Assembly (NCBI GenBank): GCA_003561515.1
Contig: PWWL01000308.1
Location: forward strand, 1 to 43,150
Reading direction: 5' to 3'
Length of the DNA stretch: 43,150 nt
DNA from: Balneolaceae bacterium
GTDB lineage: Bacteria > Bacteroidota > Rhodothermia > Balneolales > Balneolaceae
The notes beneath the pieces were generated by a model. The model did not search any database, was not told the DNA's origin, and worked only from the letters and a program-made list of their open reading frames with translations. Positions 35,083 to 41,961 of the stretch are shown in pieces; position 1 is the first letter of the stretch; the number at the start of each line of letters is the position of its first letter. A program made the translations under genes and the position numbers.

Positions 35083-35181
35083 CCGAACGAAGAATTGATC
35101 ATTCCATGCCCTTTTGAAATCGATATAGCCTCTGCAGTGGCTGAGGAGGTGAGGAGGTTTACTGAAGAATCTAATTCTTAA
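35083..35181 (+). pseudogene. Remnant resembling a malic enzyme C-terminus
   Basis: The frame ending at the TAA at 35179 reads PNEELIIPCPFEIDIASAV and then AEEVRRF. The functional malic enzyme in this window ends PNEDKIIPGPFDEGVAMAV followed by AAAVRKK. The match covers about 25 residues, with the same spacing from PNE to VR. Upstream the frame is open for about 22 more codons and is then closed by a stop, with no similarity seen. This looks like the tail of a lost second malic-enzyme gene. Chance similarity is not excluded. Confidence 0.45.
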
Positions 35182-35235
35182 CTTGCAGCTGACTCTGAGT
35201 TTTACATTATTGCTACGGTTAAATAAACCTTCCCT

Positions 35236-35243
35236 TACCTTTG
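35236..35243 (+). promoter_or_regulatory. -7 box of the XRE-cupin gene
   Basis: TACCTTTG matches TAnnTTTG exactly, about 16 bp before the ATG. A TTG at 35210 is 23 bp upstream, longer than the usual spacing, so the promoter is only moderately supported. Confidence 0.45.
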
Positions 35244-35259
35244 CCTCTATTTAATTTTG

Positions 35260-35829
35260 ATGGAATCATATCTTATTGGAATTGGAAAAAAAATCCGGAA
35301 AATCAGAAAAGAAAAAAATCTCTATGCTAGTGAAATTGCAAGACGCGCCGATGTTAGCAATGGACTTATTTCAAGAATAGAAAACGGGCGAACCATTCCT
35401 TCTTTGCCAGTTCTGTTTGCCATTATTCAGGCTCTTGAGGTTGACCCGAGTGATTTTTTTAAAAGCATCAGCCCCAACGGCTTCTTCAAATACCTTGTTG
35501 TGAGGGCTGATGAACATGAATTAATCGAAAAAGAAGATGATGCAACAGGATTCCGGTACGAATTGATTATGACAAGGGAATTAAAAAGCATTGGAACAGA
35601 ATTTGTGATGCTTACTCTGGAACCAGGATGTACAAGAGAAACTGTTGAGACAGACGCTTACGAGTACAAGTATATTCTGAATGGAAGATGTATATATGAA
35701 ATTGATGGAGAATCGGTTGAACTTGGAAAAGGAGACTCCATTTTTTTTAATGGCAGGCTCCCGCACGTACCCAAAAATCCTTTTGATAAACCGGCCAGTA
35801 TGCTGGTAATCTATCTTTACACCGATTGA
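35260..35829 (+). CDS. XRE-family regulator with C-terminal cupin
   Basis: 189 residues from the ATG at 35260 (a TTG one codon upstream is possible). Residues about 8-62 are a helix-turn-helix (KIRKIRKEKNLYASEIARRA, then SNGLISRIENGRTIPSLPVL); residues about 110-185 form a cupin with YKYILNGRCIYEIDG and GDSIFFNGRLPHVPKN. This architecture usually regulates small-molecule catabolism next to the gene. It converges on the FAD oxidoreductase gene (13 bp between stops), so it is the likely regulator of the phosphonate genes. The paired ATACTCAA motifs at 38405 and 38613 are possible targets. Confidence 0.9.
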   Translation: MESYLIGIGKKIRKIRKEKNLYASEIARRADVSNGLISRIENGRTIPSLPVLFAIIQALEVDPSDFFKSISPNGFFKYLVVRADEHELIEKEDDATGFRYELIMTRELKSIGTEFVMLTLEPGCTRETVETDAYEYKYILNGRCIYEIDGESVELGKGDSIFFNGRLPHVPKNPFDKPASMLVIYLYTD

Positions 35830-35842
35830 GCTCCTTAATAGC

Positions 35843-36964
35843 CTAAAGTTTTTCAATCTCTTCTTCGGCAAATCCAAACGAGAATGTCATGCCGGCTCCG
35901 CCAAAGCCGGTAACAATTTTTACACCCGTCTCAGGTTCAAATGTGTACTCCGTTCCTGCAGGATTTTTTGCATATACGCCATACCATGTTTCAGTGATTT
36001 TCATGCCATTCCCGGCAACCGTGCAAAATCCTGAGAGGTAATCCAGAATTAATTTGTTGATATCTGCCTTGTTAAACGGATCGAAAGTGAGGCCATACTC
36101 ATGTGAATCCCCGATAATCCACTCTCCTGCCTGATTTTTAGAAATCATGACGTGAATGCCATATTTATGGTAAAGAGGCAATTCTTCATTGAGACGCTGA
36201 ATCAGTTTAGCCGTTCCCTGGCATTCTGCAAAAGATTGATAGTGCTTCAATGTGAGCCCCCCACAGAGTGTTGGACCTTTAGATACCTCTTGTACCGATG
36301 AAACGGCTTTCATCATCTGAAGCTTGCTTTTAATAAGGCCACTGCTTCTGAAGGCGTTCGAATAAAGTGACTGGAAATCCGAACCGCTGCAGATATAAAT
36401 CATATCAGCTTGCCACTCTCCTGAAACTGCAGTTAACCGACCGGTTTCGGTATGAACGACTTTCTCACCGGTGATGATTGTTACACTATCCTGAGCCCGC
36501 AGCCAGTCAGTTATAGATGAGACAGCCTCCCTGGGATTTACATTTACTTCTAACTCGCTGAACAAACCTCCCAATAATCCCTTACTGTTTGAAATGGACG
36601 AGACAGTTTGAACTTCGATTGGGTTAAGAACAGACGTTTTGAACCCGAACTTTTGATGATACTCATTCAGTACGTCCATCTCATCCTGATGATAAGCCAA
36701 GTGAAGGGACCCATTCTGAAGTGCCCAGAAATCCGCCTCAACGGCGAGCTTCAGCCAGATCTCTCTGCTTCGTATGGCTCTTTCAAATAGCTTACCTTGT
36801 GGCTGACCAATAGGCCAGATCAGTCCAAAATTTCGTACGGATGCGCCAACCGCCGTTTCATCCTTTTCAAACAGAACCACTTGATATCCCTTTTTCCAGG
36901 CAGCATAAGCATGCGCAAGGCCAATGATCCCACCTCCCACAATGGCAACATCTGTTTTATTCAT
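35843..36964 (-). CDS. TIGR03364-type FAD-dependent oxidoreductase (phosphonate-associated)
   Basis: 373 residues, DAO/glycine-oxidase fold. The FAD fold is VAIVGGGIIGLAHAYAA (7-23), followed by GASVRNFGLIWPIGQPQG, a pattern of the TIGR03364 family, and the C-terminal GVKIVTGFGGAGMTFS. That family is known for genomic linkage to phosphonatase-like hydrolases (TIGR03351), exactly the gene found 1.7 kb away. Related enzymes oxidise amino- or N-methylaminoethylphosphonates; on that basis it should deaminate such compounds to phosphonoacetaldehyde. It overlaps the aminotransferase gene by ATGA and is its downstream partner. Confidence 0.85.
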   Translation of the reverse strand: MNKTDVAIVGGGIIGLAHAYAAWKKGYQVVLFEKDETAVGASVRNFGLIWPIGQPQGKLFERAIRSREIWLKLAVEADFWALQNGSLHLAYHQDEMDVLNEYHQKFGFKTSVLNPIEVQTVSSISNSKGLLGGLFSELEVNVNPREAVSSITDWLRAQDSVTIITGEKVVHTETGRLTAVSGEWQADMIYICSGSDFQSLYSNAFRSSGLIKSKLQMMKAVSSVQEVSKGPTLCGGLTLKHYQSFAECQGTAKLIQRLNEELPLYHKYGIHVMISKNQAGEWIIGDSHEYGLTFDPFNKADINKLILDYLSGFCTVAGNGMKITETWYGVYAKNPAGTEYTFEPETGVKIVTGFGGAGMTFSFGFAEEEIEKL

Positions 36965-38346
36965 GAATTATTTCCTGTATAATAGTCATCAGTTATTTCT
37001 AGTGCTTTATCGAGTGCACTCACTATCATGTCAATTTCATCAGCTGTTACAATTAATGGTGGCATTATCCAGACACCGAATTTATCGGAAGGCAAATAGA
37101 TGTCTTTCTCATTGTATAGAAAATCGGCAAGCTCTTTTACAGGGTTATCGTCATACTTTTCGCCAGTTGATCGAATTGGTTTTTTGGATTCCCTGTCCTT
37201 CACAAGCTCCAGTGTCCACATAAGCCCGAGCCCTCGTACTTCTCCAACTGAAGGATGTTTGTCTCCAAGTTTCTTTAGCTCTTGGTGAAGGTACTCTCCC
37301 AATTTAACAGTGTTTTCGAGTATTCCTTCTTCCTCAATCACTTTAAGGCTTTCAAGAGCCGCCCTGCAGGCAAGGGCATGCCCAGAAAAGCTTTGCCCGT
37401 GGCCAAAAATGTAATCATCGAACGTTGATGCAACTTCCGCAGATACGATACATGCTGAAAGGGGGCAATAAACACCAAGAGCCTTGCCCATTACCAATAT
37501 ATCCGGGACCACATCATAGTGTTCGATGGCAAGCATTTTGCCGGTTCTGCCAAGGCCGGTCATTGTTTCGTCAACGATCAGTAACAGACCGTGCTTATCA
37601 CAAATTTCCCGCACGCGCTTCATGTAAGCTTTTGGTGCTGGAATAATTCCATTTGAGCCTACAACAGGTTCAACAATTACGGCTGCTACAAAACCGGACC
37701 CACCTTCCATTTCAATGATGTACTCAAGGTAATCTGCCGCCCTGTGGCCATCCGGATCCTCCCCAAATGGAGAACGGTACGGATACGCATCAGGTGCAAA
37801 AACAACGCCCGGCATGGAAACAGGCTCACCAAACCATCTACGGGGATCGCCGCTAGCCGACATTGCGCTGCCACCTGCCCCGTGCCATGACCGATACCTT
37901 GAAATAATTTTGTACGGGTATGGATACTGATTACTCCCCTGAAACGCCTCTCTTCCTTTTTCAAGCAGCTGGTTATACTTATAAAATCGGGCAACCTTTA
38001 AAGCTGCTTCAACAGCTCCCGCTCCGCTTTGACCAAACCACACTTTTTTATTGCCCTCGCCCGGCGTGATGTCGGACAGTTTCTTTGCAAGCAAGGCTGT
38101 TGGTTCGGAAGCAAAATCATCTGTTATGTAAATCAGACTGTTCATCTGTTTTTGCATAGCGTCTAAGATTCTCGGATGATTGAACCCCAGGTTAATACAT
38201 TCGTGAGCACTCCTGAGATCGAAAATTTTTCTCCCGTCATCTGTATGCATCCAGCATCCTTCAGTTCTCACAATTACATCAGGCAGATAGCTTTTCTGAG
38301 CTGACCAACACTGAAGCATATGTTTACTCTGTGTTTCAGATATCAT
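36961..38346 (-). CDS. Class III aminotransferase, possible 2-aminoethylphosphonate transaminase
   Basis: 461 residues. A fold-type I PLP enzyme with FGQSGAGAVEAALKVAR, SRYRSWHGA, the cofactor aspartate D259 (IVDETMTGLGRTGK) and the Schiff-base lysine K288 in VMGKALG. It is of the omega-aminotransferase type (taurine- and beta-alanine-pyruvate relatives). The usual PhnW transaminase for aminoethylphosphonate is class V, and none is present. Since taurine and aminoethylphosphonate have similar shapes, a class III enzyme replacing PhnW is plausible. Alternatives are another omega-amino acid or a second phosphonate lyase. First gene of a two-gene operon, divergent from the phosphonatase operon. 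Confidence 0.85.
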   Translation of the reverse strand: MISETQSKHMLQCWSAQKSYLPDVIVRTEGCWMHTDDGRKIFDLRSAHECINLGFNHPRILDAMQKQMNSLIYITDDFASEPTALLAKKLSDITPGEGNKKVWFGQSGAGAVEAALKVARFYKYNQLLEKGREAFQGSNQYPYPYKIISRYRSWHGAGGSAMSASGDPRRWFGEPVSMPGVVFAPDAYPYRSPFGEDPDGHRAADYLEYIIEMEGGSGFVAAVIVEPVVGSNGIIPAPKAYMKRVREICDKHGLLLIVDETMTGLGRTGKMLAIEHYDVVPDILVMGKALGVYCPLSACIVSAEVASTFDDYIFGHGQSFSGHALACRAALESLKVIEEEGILENTVKLGEYLHQELKKLGDKHPSVGEVRGLGLMWTLELVKDRESKKPIRSTGEKYDDNPVKELADFLYNEKDIYLPSDKFGVWIMPPLIVTADEIDMIVSALDKALEITDDYYTGNNS

Positions 38347-38630
38347 TCCGGATACAAGTTACAGTGCGAATGGCGAGAGATGATAGACATTCTATTTTTT
38401 ACTTATACTCAATTAGTATTTTAGCCAACATGACTTCTTACGCATCTTCATTAAACGGATTTATGCACATTATTGCATATTGCGATTGTTAAGAAAAGGT
38501 TATTATTTCGCTTAAAAATTACGTTTTTGTTTCTGAATGCCATTTAAGATTAACAAATCAATAAATCGAAGCTCATCCCTGCGCTATCAACCAAAAAAAA
38601 TTACTTTTACAAATACTCAAAAATATTCAA
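38347..38630. promoter_or_regulatory. Divergent promoter region of the phosphonate operons
   Basis: 284 bp between divergent operons, AT-rich. It contains two related motifs, ATACTCAATTAGTATT (38405-38420, close to the minus-strand gene) and ATACTCAAAAATATT (38613-38627, close to the plus-strand gene). Both are preceded by TTACTT. Another dyad, ATGCA-CATTAT-TGCAT, is at 38463-38478. No exact TAnnTTTG box was seen. Confidence 0.55.
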
Positions 38631-39305
38631 ATGAAATACAAACTTATTGTTTTTGATATCGCGGGCACAACCTTACAAGATGACAATGATGTTGTTACCC
38701 ACGCTTTTACAGAAGCTTTTAGAAAAGTTGGAATTGAACCTGCTGAATCTAAAATCAAACAGGTAATGGGTTACAAAAAAATAGATGCCATAAATATGGT
38801 GCTCTCGGATATGTCTATTGAGCATTCCGAAGAATTTTCTGATGAGATCCATACCCATTTTTTAGAGATTCTTAACCACTATTATCAGAACCATGACATT
38901 CACGAGATTGATGGTTCAACAAAAACATTCACAGCTCTCAAAGAAAATGGATACCGGGTTGCACTAAATACCGGTTTCAGCCGCAGTACAACCGATATCA
39001 TTCTGAAACAGCTTGGCTGGGACAACAGATTGGTCGATGCAACAATTTGCAGCGATGAAGTTGATTCCGGACGGCCATCGGCTGACATGATCAATCAGCT
39101 TGCCGGACAATTTCACATTACAGATAACCGGGAAATCGTAAAGATCGGCGACACCCCTTCCGACCTTTTGGAGGGTAAAAATGCCGGATGTGGCTTGGGA
39201 ATTGGTGTACTCCATGGTACTCATTCAGCTGAAGAATTGAAGCCATTCCCTCATGACTATCTCGTCAGTAATATGAACGAACTACTATCAATTTTGACTG
39301 ACTGA
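38631..39305 (+). CDS. Phosphonatase-like HAD hydrolase (phosphonoacetaldehyde hydrolase type)
   Basis: 224 residues. The first HAD motif is FDIAGTT (D9; DxAGT is peculiar to the PhnX group instead of DxDxT). The cap has MGYKKIDAI; its K50 aligns with the Schiff-base lysine of PhnX (MGLLKID). The usual conserved lysine is replaced by arginine in SGRPSADM, also as in PhnX, and KIGDTPSD gives the last motif. All marks of C-P bond cleavage of phosphonoacetaldehyde to acetaldehyde and phosphate are present. It fits the phosphonatase-like family TIGR03351. It is the first gene of the plus-strand operon and its stop overlaps the next start (TGATG). Confidence 0.9.
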   Translation: MKYKLIVFDIAGTTLQDDNDVVTHAFTEAFRKVGIEPAESKIKQVMGYKKIDAINMVLSDMSIEHSEEFSDEIHTHFLEILNHYYQNHDIHEIDGSTKTFTALKENGYRVALNTGFSRSTTDIILKQLGWDNRLVDATICSDEVDSGRPSADMINQLAGQFHITDNREIVKIGDTPSDLLEGKNAGCGLGIGVLHGTHSAEELKPFPHDYLVSNMNELLSILTD

Positions 39306-40651
39306 TGCCCGATAATCCGAATCTCCGTTCTGAAGGTGACATTAATACAACTGGCCGGCGACTTCGGTTCATGGAATCGGTTAATGACAAATTCACTCTT
39401 GAACTGCTTGAACGGGATTCGAATGTATTCCTGCATCAGTCTCTCTCAACCCCGTGTTTAAATGTTGTTGCCTCGTGCAGCGGGGCCTCGATTACCCTGG
39501 AGGATGGACGCACACTTCTCGATTTTCATGGAAATTACATTCACAATGCAGGTTTCTCACATCCTGTAATTTTGGAAGCTGTGACCCGGCAAATCAAAGA
39601 ACTTTCATTCTGCACCAGAAGGTACACCAACCGTCCGGCCGTCGAGCTGGCAGAGAAGCTGGCTTCTCTTTCACCCACTCTGAAACGCGTACTTTTTGCA
39701 CCTGGTGGTTCAGAAGCGATCAGCATGGCACTGAAGATTGCCCGGATTGTAACCGGCCGGCACAAAGTGATCTCGTTATGGGATTCATTCCACGGGGCTA
39801 CTCTTGATGCGGTTTCAGCCGGAGGTGAAGCTACTTTCCGGCAGGGAATTGGCCCGCTGCTTCCCGGGTTTGAACATGCTCCTCCGCCAAATCCATCAGA
39901 ATGTCCGTTTGAATGTGGCAGAGAATGTAACAAGCAATGTGCAAAGTATATCGAGTATATGCTCGAAAAGGAAGGCGATGTCTCAGCCGTGGTTGCTGAA
40001 ACCATACGTTCATCGCCCTTTATTCCACCGACCGGCTACTGGCAGATTGTTCGCGAAGCCTGCACCCGACATGGTGCTCTTTTGATTCTGGATGAAATAC
40101 CGCATGCATTGGGGCGAACCGGAAAAATGTTCACGTTTCAGCATTTCGGCATAGAGCCCGATATCGTTGTGATCGGAAAAGGACTGGGCGGAGGCATCAC
40201 TCCGTTTGCAGCTCTGCTTACACGCGATGAATTCAATGAATCTCTGAAACATCATTCCGTCGGGCATTTTACGCACGAAAAAAGTCCGGTGGCTTCAGCA
40301 GCAGCTCTTGCACTGTTTCGTGTGATCGAGGAAGAAGATCTGCTCGCCCATGTTAATCGGATGAACAAGTCTGCCATAGCACACTTATCCGGATTGAAAA
40401 AAAAGCACTCTGTAATCTCTGACGTTCGAATACTCGGACTCATGATGGGCATAGAGCTCAGAGATCCTGTCAGCGGCGGCAAAGCCCTTGATCTTGCTGA
40501 GGATGTAATGTACCGAAGCATGGAACTTGGCCTGAATTTCAAGCTTTCGATGGGCAATATCATCAACCTAACCCCTCCAATGAATGTAACTACCAGCCAG
40601 CTTGAGCAGGCTTTTGGAATCATTGACCGGGCACTGGAGGAATCGGCGTGA
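39305..40651 (+). CDS. pbfA: PbfA-like PLP enzyme (hydroxy-aminoethylphosphonate ammonia-lyase type)
   Basis: 448 residues, class III aminotransferase fold: DFHGNYIHNAGFSHP, RRYTN, RVLFAPGGSEAISMALKIAR, SLWDSFHGATLDAVSAGGEA, GPLLPGFEHAPPP, cofactor aspartate D263 (LILDEIPHALGRTGK) and the PLP lysine K292 in VIGKGLGGG. This pattern agrees with the PbfA group, which removes ammonia from (R)-1-hydroxy-2-aminoethylphosphonate to give phosphonoacetaldehyde. The match is from memory of the family, not a search. An unusual segment has four cysteines spaced every four residues (C200, C204, C208, C212). It overlaps both neighbours. Confidence 0.7.
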   Translation: MPDNPNLRSEGDINTTGRRLRFMESVNDKFTLELLERDSNVFLHQSLSTPCLNVVASCSGASITLEDGRTLLDFHGNYIHNAGFSHPVILEAVTRQIKELSFCTRRYTNRPAVELAEKLASLSPTLKRVLFAPGGSEAISMALKIARIVTGRHKVISLWDSFHGATLDAVSAGGEATFRQGIGPLLPGFEHAPPPNPSECPFECGRECNKQCAKYIEYMLEKEGDVSAVVAETIRSSPFIPPTGYWQIVREACTRHGALLILDEIPHALGRTGKMFTFQHFGIEPDIVVIGKGLGGGITPFAALLTRDEFNESLKHHSVGHFTHEKSPVASAAALALFRVIEEEDLLAHVNRMNKSAIAHLSGLKKKHSVISDVRILGLMMGIELRDPVSGGKALDLAEDVMYRSMELGLNFKLSMGNIINLTPPMNVTTSQLEQAFGIIDRALEESA

Positions 40652-41961
40652 AGAGCAGAAAGGTCACAGAATGGCTCTTAAATCAAACCCGGTGGGTTTT
40701 TTCCTTGTACGCAATCCTTGCTGCGTTCAGCGCATACGCCTGTATGTATGTTTACAGAAGGGCATACACCGCTGCTGGCTTTGAGGGTTACGAATTCATG
40801 GGAATGGAGCTGAAAACGGCCCTCATCATCTCTCAGGTTCTCGGATATATGCTCTCCAAATTTCTCGGGATAAAATTTGTTTCTGAAATGACTCCCGATA
40901 AGCGGGCATGGGCTATCATCACGCTCATTTTTTCCGCTCATTTTTCACTCCTTCTTTTCTGGCAGGTACCTCAGCCTTTTTCCATCATTTTCCTTTTTCT
41001 TAACGGCTTGCCGCTTGGCATGATCTGGGGACTTGTGTTTAGCTACCTTGAAGGAAGAAGAAACACAGAACTTTTAGGTGCTGGCCTGAGTGTCAGTTTT
41101 ATCGTAGCATCGGGTATGTCGCGCAGTGCTGGTTCCTGGGTAATGATTGAGTGGGGCGTATCTGAGTTTGCCATGCCGTTTATTACCGGCCTCCTGTTTG
41201 CAGTGCCTCTTGTCTTTTTTGTATGGATGCTGAACCAGGTACCTCCGCCAACCGAAGAAGATGAGGAACAGCGCGTTAAGAGAGTACCCATGAACAGCAG
41301 CGAACGCTGGGCTTTTTTCCGTCAATACGCTCTCGGAATTACTGTGCTCACGCTTGGGTACATGGGGCTTACCGCCTATCGCGACCTTCGTGATAATTAC
41401 GCACTCGAAATTGTAACAGCCATAGGGTATGCCGGCGATCCCGGAATTTTTACACGTACTGAAATACCCATCGCCATGATAGTGCTTGTTGTGATGGCTT
41501 CCATCATGCTGATAAAAAATAACCGCAAGGCATTGATGGTGAACCATTACATTATTGCGTTCGGCTTTTCATTGATCGGGATCTCTACCTTTTTATTTCA
41601 AAGCGACATGATTAGCGGATACTGGTGGATGGTGCTTGTTGGTCTGGGCTCCTACCTCGGCTATGTACCTTTCAACTGCATTTTGTTCGACCGTTTTATC
41701 GCCACCTTCCGCACCATGGCCAACGCGGGTTTTCTGATCTACATCGCCGATTCGTTCGGCTACCTATCAAGCGTAGGCGTGCTGCTGTACAAAACATTTG
41801 GCCAGGCTGATATCAGCTGGTACCAGTTTTTCCTGAACTTTTCATGGTTCACCTGCTTTCTCGGCCTTATTCTCACATTTGCTTCATATATCTATTTCTA
41901 CCGAAAACGCCAGCCCATGCTGGTCAAAAAACCGACCAAACAACTCATTCCGGCAAAATGA
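40648..41961 (+). CDS. DUF5690 multi-pass membrane protein, candidate phosphonate transporter
   Basis: 437 residues with about 12 hydrophobic segments and a central polar loop (about 190-225, PPPTEEDEEQRVKRVPMNSS), which is an MFS-like two-half arrangement. It matches the DUF5690 type (YACMYVYRRAYTAAGFEGYEF, then KTALIISQVLGYMLSKFLGIKF near the start). The start is GTG, overlapping the stop of the PbfA-like gene (GTGA); its own stop overlaps the next ATG. Function of the family is unknown. Embedded in a phosphonate operon lacking any ABC transporter gene in the window, import of an aminophosphonate is the simplest hypothesis. Confidence 0.82.
   Translation: MKSRKVTEWLLNQTRWVFSLYAILAAFSAYACMYVYRRAYTAAGFEGYEFMGMELKTALIISQVLGYMLSKFLGIKFVSEMTPDKRAWAIITLIFSAHFSLLLFWQVPQPFSIIFLFLNGLPLGMIWGLVFSYLEGRRNTELLGAGLSVSFIVASGMSRSAGSWVMIEWGVSEFAMPFITGLLFAVPLVFFVWMLNQVPPPTEEDEEQRVKRVPMNSSERWAFFRQYALGITVLTLGYMGLTAYRDLRDNYALEIVTAIGYAGDPGIFTRTEIPIAMIVLVVMASIMLIKNNRKALMVNHYIIAFGFSLIGISTFLFQSDMISGYWWMVLVGLGSYLGYVPFNCILFDRFIATFRTMANAGFLIYIADSFGYLSSVGVLLYKTFGQADISWYQFFLNFSWFTCFLGLILTFASYIYFYRKRQPMLVKKPTKQLIPAK

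Larger units (their letters stand above)
34774..35256. other. 483-bp gap with a gene remnant
   Basis: Between two plus-strand regulator genes. It has no intact gene. The right part holds a malic-enzyme-like fragment (35083-35181) and the promoter of the XRE-cupin gene; the left part shows nothing identifiable. Confidence 0.6.
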
